In this document: piece after piece, positions 57,482-64,000 of the stretch
Layout: each line of letters opens with the position of its first letter
How positions within the stretch are numbered: position 1 is the stretch's first letter
NCBI GenBank assembly: GCA_026168455.1
Contig: JANSJX010000008.1
Location: 1,833,001 to 1,897,000, forward strand
Length of the DNA stretch: 64,000 bases
DNA from: Theocolax elegans
Taxonomy: Eukaryota > Arthropoda > Insecta > Hymenoptera > Cerocephalidae
Reading direction: 5' to 3'
The notes under the pieces: model-generated
Database searches by the model: none
What the model was told of the DNA's origin: nothing
What the model saw: only the letters and a program-made list of their open reading frames with translations
Made by a program: the position numbers and the translations under genes

Positions 57482-58197
57482 TGTCACATCCTCTAACAAG
57501 GGGAGTACATGACCTCCGGGAAACGGGTCTTACCCGAATTTTGGTATACCTTTTGTAATGTACAAATATGAAGAAAGCCAAGTTATTACTTGCCAATTGC
57601 CACTTTGACAAAAGTTATTCGACATCTTATAATAATTTCAATAAAAATTACTTCCAATTGAATCTCTTATATTGAATTTCTTATATAAATCCGAAACAAA
57701 TAGAGATATACGCTCAAGCCAAAAATTAGAAGAAAGTTGAGTTTAAGTAAATACTATTTGAAAAAAAGAAGCTTAAATTGCTCAATTTGGAGCAAAGTTA
57801 TATGAAGAAAATAAGAAATTGAAGAAATTTTATCCAAAATATAATATTAAAAATTTATTTTTTTTTTAGTCTAAAATTCTTCAATTTTTTATTTTCTTCT
57901 TAACATTACTCCAAATTGAGCAATTTAAGCTTCTTTTTTCAAATTATATCTACTTGAACTCAACTTTCTTCTGGTTTCTGGTTTGAGGATCTATCTCTAT
58001 TTGTTTCGGGGTTATAAGCGATTCAATTGGAATGAATTTTCATTGAAGTTGTTATTAGATGTTGAATAATTTTCGTCAAATTGCCCATTAGCAAGCAATA
58101 ACTTGACTTTCTTCATATTTCTACATTACAAAAGATATACCAAAGTTAGGATAAGATCAGTTTCCCGGAGGTCATGTACTCCCCTTGTAAGTGGCAT
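57482..58197. mobile_element. foldback element, about 715 bp, family F copy 2
   Basis: The two halves are inverted complements. ACAAGGGGAGTACATGACC, CTCCGGGAAAC, TTTGGTATA(C/T)CTTTTGTAATG, AAATATGAAGAAAG, AAGTTATT, AATTGAATC, CCGAAACAAATAGAGAT and AGAAGCTTAAATTGCTCAAT all recur in mirror order around a centre near 57855. The ordered words ACAAGG-GAG, CCGGGAA, TTATAACCCCGAAACAA, CAAACC, TTGAAAA-AGAAGCT and TCAATTTGG parallel 8952-9656, so both descend from one family. No transposase is present. The minus-strand frame at 57381-57611 covers the left arm and is not a gene. Confidence 0.85.
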
Positions 58198-58199
58198 AG

Positions 58200-59082
58200 C
58201 ATCTTTGACTTTTAAGGTGCAAAGTGGTAGTGTTTAATAATGAAGCAAATCACACGAAATATTTCGTATATACATTCCCAAAAAGTAAAAAAATAATATT
58301 AATCACTAATTTATCAGTGTCTTACCTTTAATTAATCTTTTACATGGAATTTGTTTGCATCTGCGAATATCTATATAATTTCCGTTTCATACTAATCGAC
58401 AGGAAAACAAGAAAATAATTTGATTTCACCATATATGATACAAAAACGAAATGGACCCGACTTATTTTTTTATCTTTGAGTATCTTTTAACCAGTTAAAC
58501 GTTTCTTTTTAACTTGAGACATTGTACCTCTCGTCATATTTCAAAGGGAAGAACGTATAGAGTGATCTTCACGCTAAACAAATCTTCAAAGAGAAGTACA
58601 ATGCTTACCCACGGAACTTTGATATTTATCGCCTAACTACTGAATTCACTAACTTTTTGCGGCTTTTTATCGGCGTGGAGTTGGTCAACGAAAGTGTCGA
58701 GATAAAGCAATAAATTCTTTATCGCAGGAACAAAAGATTCGAATGAATAACTTTGGTATAAGTAGAGTGGAAAAAGAAGAAACAAAGAAATAAAGTAAAC
58801 TTATTTGAACGATACACCGTTTGATAGTTTACAACTTCCTCGTCTTTCGGAGTTTAAATAAAGTGGTGCGTGCGTTACGGTTAGTTTACCCGGAATTTAC
58901 GGGGAGAGGGCTATTCACACGCGAACAAATTTAATTACACTAATACGAGCCAGTGAACTGTTTTTGATGGAAAAGTCACAAACAATAAACGCGTATTAAA
59001 CACATTTAACACATTCCTGACCTAGCTAATATACACCCGATCATAAATTTACCCGCCCTCTCTGTAAACATGACACCGCGGA

Positions 59083-59084
<2 letters not shown>
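58200..59084. other. AT-rich non-coding stretch
   Basis: There is no open frame above about 60 codons. Nothing is recognised. Confidence 0.45.

Positions 59085-59122
<38 letters not shown>
59085..59122. repeat. (TA)n microsatellite
   Basis: About 19 TA units followed by TACATACATA. Confidence 0.97.
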
Positions 59123-59126
<4 letters not shown>

Positions 59127-59129
59127 CAT

Positions 59130-59933
59130 AACCTATCAGTTGATACGTTACCTTCAGTGAGGTTATCCGTCAATCCGTGACTAGCATTCAAAATACATTT
59201 TTTTATAAAAAATCTTTCAACGTAAGAGAGAAAAAGAAAATTATTCGACAGAACAATGAGTGCGCGCATTGTTTGAGGGAACCGAGATAGAATATACATG
59301 TCCAGAATTTGTATTGTTAAGCTAACGAATTTAATGTACGTTATATATATTCGATATATAGGTGTACGATGGTGGTCCTTTAATCTGAAGGTATAGAATT
59401 GTAGCGTATTAAATAACTCGCAGTACAAAATCCCACTTTTTCGAAGATACACTTTTTATATTTATATACGCGATATTGATAAAATGAAGAAAAAAGCTCG
59501 TCTGCCTATTCCGAGTTTCATAATGTTTAGAGTTTCCCTAATAACGAACCTTTTGACGATGAACAGGCTAATTACAAAATTAGCGGAGAAGAGGGCCCCC
59601 ATTAGCAACCCATTTTTTGTTGTTATCGTTGTTGATGATAGAGGTAGGCTTTCTCGATCGTCAACTCGAAACACAATAAAGCAGGTGTGTGTATATATAT
59701 AGGTACATAGGTATCGTTCACCATTTAAAGTACCCGGTAAAAGGAGAGCATTTAGTCCGTGATGTATAGGCATCGAAAGTTAGGAAAGTCTGGTGTACGT
59801 GACACGCGAGGTGCACTAGATCGAAGGTATCCGATCGTTATGGTAGGAGGAGGCTCTATAGCTCTTATACCCTCTCTCACAGTCGGTCCAGCGTATCACT
59901 CGATTATTTGCCGGAGGGTATATATAGGGTGTG

Positions 59934-59969
<36 letters not shown>

Positions 59970-60638
59970 GGCAAGGCGCGCGCGCGCACCCTGGCCCTTG
60001 CGATCCACCGGCGCCTTCGTCCGGGTACGGGAAAACGTGGTGTGGGGTGGTTGGTCTCTCCTGACCCAACCCCGATATTGCCGTTGCGGAAAACGTGCAC
60101 CCCCGGGGTATACACATGGGAGTTAATGCGATCCACGCGCGGAATATACATCGCTCGAAGAGTGAGAGAAGGAGAAGGAGGAACTCTCTCGGACCAACGG
60201 AGAAAGAGAAGGGAAGAGAGCTGGGGGTCAAACAAACACGTGCACGTCGCGGCAGCCGCGTTATTATGATACCGTATTTCACACATGTGCGACTTAATAT
60301 ACCTCTGTGTGTGTATACACCCACACTCTGGGAGATAAAGAGGAGCCGTTAATACTTTGGATTTCAAATATATACCCATACACGCACACACACACACACG
60401 TACATACGAAGGGATCAAACTTTTTGAGGAAAGGAGGAAAGTATCTTTCCAACTCTCTTTCGTTCCGATTCGGCACGTCTCAAGATTTTTTATCCATATA
60501 TCTCTCTCTATCTCTCGGTGTGTGTCTTTCTATCTAATACCGCGCATTTGAATTTACGAAGAATTTTTCAAACAGTTTTTGTTATTTACAAGGGATATGC
60601 GTTTATCGCTCGGTGATACGTGTGTAATAGAAAGTTGC

Positions 60639-60640
<2 letters not shown>
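59130..60640. other. mixed block with GC-richer island
   Basis: Contains a (TA)n run at 59935-59957, a GCGCGCGCGC run near 59978-59987, CpG-rich DNA at 59990-60260 and an (AC)n run near 60386-60399. Frames on both strands (to 200 codons on the minus strand, 59816-60418) cross the TA repeat as Tyr-Ile runs and are not recognised. Confidence 0.45.

Positions 60641-60679
<39 letters not shown>
60641..60679. repeat. (AT)n microsatellite
   Basis: About 19 AT units. Confidence 0.97.
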
Positions 60680-60683
<4 letters not shown>

Positions 60684-61500
60684 CGGTATATCGGAAAAAG
60701 ATGACCGACGATAGTGGACAAAGAGTACGTAAAAAAGTGTCTCTATAAATCTTTTGGGCAATTATTACACTGAGAGAGAAAGGAATAATGCAGACAGTCG
60801 ACGTTTCTTAATTATTAAGACCTCACAACTTATATATGTGCGAATGAATATTTCTTCTATATACAGTTTAGTATTATTTCAATCAGTTCTTAACTTTCAT
60901 TAATTTCTATATTGGTAAAATTTTAATTGTTATTTTGAATTAACAAATTTTGTAATACCCAATACACTATTTCTTTGTCACAAATAGTTCTTTCGCTATG
61001 TAGTTCCAGTTACAGTCTCTAGGAAAAATATAAAATTCTGTACAAAAATTGTAAAAACAAGCGAACATCACAATTTCACTCAAAACATTTGATAAATTAT
61101 ACACAAAGTTTAGAGTATATAAATAGAGCAATGTTAAAGTAATTATAGAAAGAAGGAAACTTTATAATTATCGCGTTATTATTGTTTAATATTTATTTTT
61201 CGTAAGGCTAAAAAATAATTTTTAATTAAAAATGATATTAGATATTCCGTTTATCACTTTAACTGACATAATAATACTAATCTTATCTTGTATTTTACGT
61301 ATAGGTTGTAGCGAATGAAACAAAGTAAATACTACTTTTTCGTAGTATAATGAGTACTACGATACAAATACATTTCACCTACGATATTATAACCCAACAT
61401 GATTTTTACATTCATTTCACACCGAAGGTATAAATAAAAAAACCAATTCTACAAGAAACAAAAAAAAAAGAAAATAAACGTAAAGAATTGAAAACGCGAC
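60680..61500. other. AT-rich stretch
   Basis: A weak inverted pair, GTAGCGAATGAAA and TTTCACCTACG, lies at about 61307-61383 and encloses a TACTAC...GTAGTA stem. Nothing else is seen. Confidence 0.4.
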
Positions 61501-61769
61501 AAGTCACCGGTACGCGCGTTACAGCCAGCGTAAAAGTATGAGTATACACCACGGCTCGTAAGACCATCAGATTTTAATCTTAAAATTCACTTAACCATAT
61601 TGCAAAATCGTATATAAGATATGCCAGATCCTATAGCGATTTTGAAGGTTCATTTATGTACGTCCATGCGTAGAACGTGCTTTTACGTCCAGCCGCTTCG
61701 CATATACATAAACGGTTAGCTCCTACCTTTTATATATACACACGTGCACCCCACACTTACGTGTCTACC

Positions 61770-61800
<31 letters not shown>

Positions 61801-62200
61801 TCGTTAATGTGGTCGTGGCACTCGCGTCCACAATGTTTCTCGGAAAGGGTTCCGTCTACCCACCCACCCACAGAGAGAGAGAGAGAGAGAGGCGTGCGCG
61901 CGCGTGTGTGTACGAGAGAAAAGGAGAATGAGTAAGAGTACATAAATATGCATAGGAAGGCACCGACAACACACTGGGGGAGAGACAAAACCAACCGAAG
62001 TTAAATAGGTTAACGGCTATAGTTATTGGCACGTTTACGCCTCCTCCTCCTCCTCCTCCTCTCCTCGCTTCGTGCGTATATAAAGTCTTGGAGAGGGCGC
62101 TGACACACACACCCACACAGATACACACGTGAGAGCATACGTACCACCGTAAACCAGTTGTTCATTGACCGTTTGAGCTCGATGTTTCTGTTCCTTCGCT
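61500..62200. other. GC-richer island
   Basis: Contains the (GT)n run at 61770-61796, GA repeats near 61871-61891, a GCGCGCGCG run near 61893-61904 and a (CCT)n run at about 62040-62061. Frames on both strands are translations of these repeats. Confidence 0.45.
61770..61796. repeat. (GT)n microsatellite
   Basis: About 13 GT units. Confidence 0.96.
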
Positions 62201-62391
62201 TTATGGTTTACTTGATTATTACCTATCGCTATATTCGTTTGTACCTCATTACCTAACGGTTATGTTAATTGTCCAGAGATTAACCTTTAATACCCACGAA
62301 TTATTCCGCGATGGTATAGTACCTCGTTAATTATTTCTAATTGACACCGCGCATCCTTTTTTTTACACTTATACAATAATGTTATCTTATC

Positions 62392-62545
62392 TTAACGGGA
62401 TGTCGCACCTTTCATTTAAAATACACACTCACCGACGTTTACTGATTTTTCTAATTTATCATTCAACTTCCATATTTGTTCAATTGTATACGAGTTAACG
62501 CGCATTCTATAATGTGCGACAATTGCGCGTGTGAATTTGTACTTT
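62392..62545 (-). mobile_element. TTAA-type MITE, copy 3 (one end only)
   Basis: TTAA at 62392-62395 is followed by CGGGATGTCGCACCTTTCAT, TTAAAATACACACT, ACCGAC, ACTGATTTTTC, ATCATTCAA and TTCAATTGTAT. This matches the minus strand of 6103-6324 from its right end inward for more than 100 bp. The other terminus is eroded or deleted. Confidence 0.7.
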
Positions 62546-62549
62546 ACCT

Positions 62550-64000
62550 GTAAATTTCATTAAAATTACAAGTTTTTATTAAATGTTTAAGAAATTGCTA
62601 TATAAAATGTGTTAATGAACATAAATTCAGATATTGTTTCTGAGAAAATTTTGAAAATTTTGGTTTAGAAGATTGACGATAAAAACAACAAAACGAGAAG
62701 ACGAACATTGTAACGCGTTTGTTTGAACTCGGGTACTATAGTACTTACAGCGAACATGTGAAAATTATCTCAATGTATAATGATTCAGCTAAAATTTTAA
62801 AGAAAGCAAAGAAAGAAATTAATTGTCAGACAGGTGGTACAGAAATTATGAAGAACTTGTAACGTGTATAGTTCTCTGCCTTTCGAGGCGAGGAGTGGGA
62901 GAGTGCGCGAATTGTCTAATTGGCAATTTTGGCGCAAGACGGTACTAGGCACGGTCGGCGGTCTCGTGATCCGTTGACTCGGGATGCTCGCTCTCTTGCT
63001 CGTCGGCTCTCCAACTGAACGGATGCGAGCCTGATTTCGACGATCCAATTCCGACGCCCACCACGTGGCAACTGGATTACTGCCAACTACTATGTTCGGA
63101 TCCAATAAATCCAATCAACGGCAACAGTCAAAGGTTCCTGTCAAGGGGACAATTATCCAGGGTCAATTGGAATAAGTTGGCGTAAGAAAAGGAAGAAAGT
63201 GAAGAATTTCACCATTGGTTAGAACGAGCAGAGCCAACGTCCGCATAAAACGAGTACCGAAGTTGAGTATCGTGTGTAATCGTGAGATATCCCTAGCCGT
63301 TTAGATGCACTCTCCTTCTCGATAATATAAAATCAAGCATTAATATTTATTGGCTAAATGGTTTATTTTTATTAATATTATGAAAATCGTGCGAGGATCT
63401 CATAAATTTGTAAAGAATAGGCGCGAAGAGAATTGTATCAATAAATATATGTAATTTTAAAGAGTTATGACGTTATCTGTAATCCCTGCATGTTCCCAAT
63501 GGATCAATATACATATATATAATATAATTAAATAGGTTTAAGATATAGAAAAATATTACAAACTTTTCAACTTTGTTAGAAACAGTATTTTAATACAAAA
63601 TTTTGCTAAAAAATGAAATAAAATTGAAATAACGTTAAATTCATGTTTTTATAATTCTATTCCACTATTTTTCAACAATTATTTTAGAGAAGATTGCCTC
63701 AAAATTTTAAACGAAGTAAGATCACTGATTTTGGGTTCTTCGCTGTACCAAGGATTCCGATCGTTTTATGTTGTTAATTATTCGAAGCAAAATTTCAAAA
63801 GGTTCACAAAAACAATATTTGAATTTAATTACATTAACATCTTTTGTATTAAAATTAATTATCCTGTAATAGAAATTTTTAATACTAATGAATTTTGCAG
63901 GTGAAACAGTGTCTGGTCCCATAAATGGAATTCTTCTCAAATATGTTCCAAAAAGATTATCTGCCTAAGCAAAGTCTTCTTACACAAAGAATTAGGGAAA
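62550..64000. other. mixed stretch with an unrecognised GC-richer segment
   Basis: The segment 62870-63300 is GC-richer than its flanks and free of microsatellites. It includes a 105-codon minus-strand frame (62797-63114) with an unbiased composition that I do not recognise. After 63320 the DNA is AT-rich. TACTAAT...TTTTGCAG at 63885-63900 looks like a 3' splice site followed by a 22-codon frame, but that is weak evidence for an exon. Confidence 0.4.

Noticed and set aside
57381..57611. 76-codon minus-strand frame
   Set aside because: It covers the left arm of the 57.5 kb foldback and is palindrome-derived.
59816..60418. 200-codon minus-strand frame
   Set aside because: It is interrupted by Tyr-Ile repeats from a TA run and overlaps several alternative frames. 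No family is recognised.
1..64000. CRISPR array or prokaryotic operon
   Set aside because: No evenly spaced direct repeats with unique spacers, no ribosome-binding sites, and no dense co-directional genes. The 28-bp units at 54.8 kb are contiguous without spacers.

Overview
This window looks like non-coding DNA from an animal nuclear genome, most likely an insect and plausibly a hymenopteran. That inference rests on four things: a very AT-rich background, frequent intact CpG and CGCG words, dense (GA)n, (CT)n and (TA)n microsatellites, and many small palindromic transposon remnants. There is no bacterial-style gene packing. I found no complete protein-coding gene, rRNA, tRNA or CRISPR array. 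Nearly every open frame is short and either translates a simple repeat or lies inside a palindromic repeat. It reads as a gene desert or the inside of a very large intron.

Two stretches carry protein-level evidence, both remnants of non-LTR retrotransposons on the minus strand. One (41606-42527) is the 3' end of a LINE. It keeps the C-terminal part of the reverse transcriptase reading frame, a 3' UTR and a 4-bp tandem tail. The other (10209-10433) is a 74-codon frame without an ATG that encodes a C-terminal CxC-x8-H-x4-C zinc motif typical of LINE ORF2.

The rest of the recognisable structure is non-autonomous, palindromic DNA. (a) Two roughly 0.7 kb foldbacks of one ancestral family lie at 8952-9656 and 57482-58197. 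(b) A foldback at 54774-55376 has arms built of 28-bp tandem units. (c) A family shared in opposite orientation lies at 14270-14945 and 49470-50030, with a hairpin cousin at 51153-51428. (d) A TTAA-flanked family lies at 6103-6324, 50194-50389 and 62392-62545, and a second, distinct TTAA element at 19421-19583. (e) A GCGGAGA-ended family lies at 15781-16021, 27903-28032, 46013-46272 and 51891-52194. (f) Single palindromes lie at 6469-6685, 13817-14060, 19760-19992, 28867-28976 and 33164-33524. These cluster at 13.8-16.0 kb and 49.5-52.2 kb.

Between them, GC-richer islands of about 0.3-1.3 kb alternate with AT-rich stretches. Examples start near 2.0, 4.7, 7.4, 10.6, 12.0, 16.4, 18.6, 20.7, 22.5, 24.1, 25.1, 26.5, 29.4, 32.0, 33.5, 34.5, 36.8, 38.1, 39.0, 41.0, 46.4, 50.6, 55.7, 59.5 and 61.5 kb. 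Most islands carry (GA)n/(CT)n tracts or poly-G/poly-C runs. They are the best candidates for regulatory DNA, but no function can be read from one sequence. All calls were made by reading the sequence directly; no alignment or database search was run.
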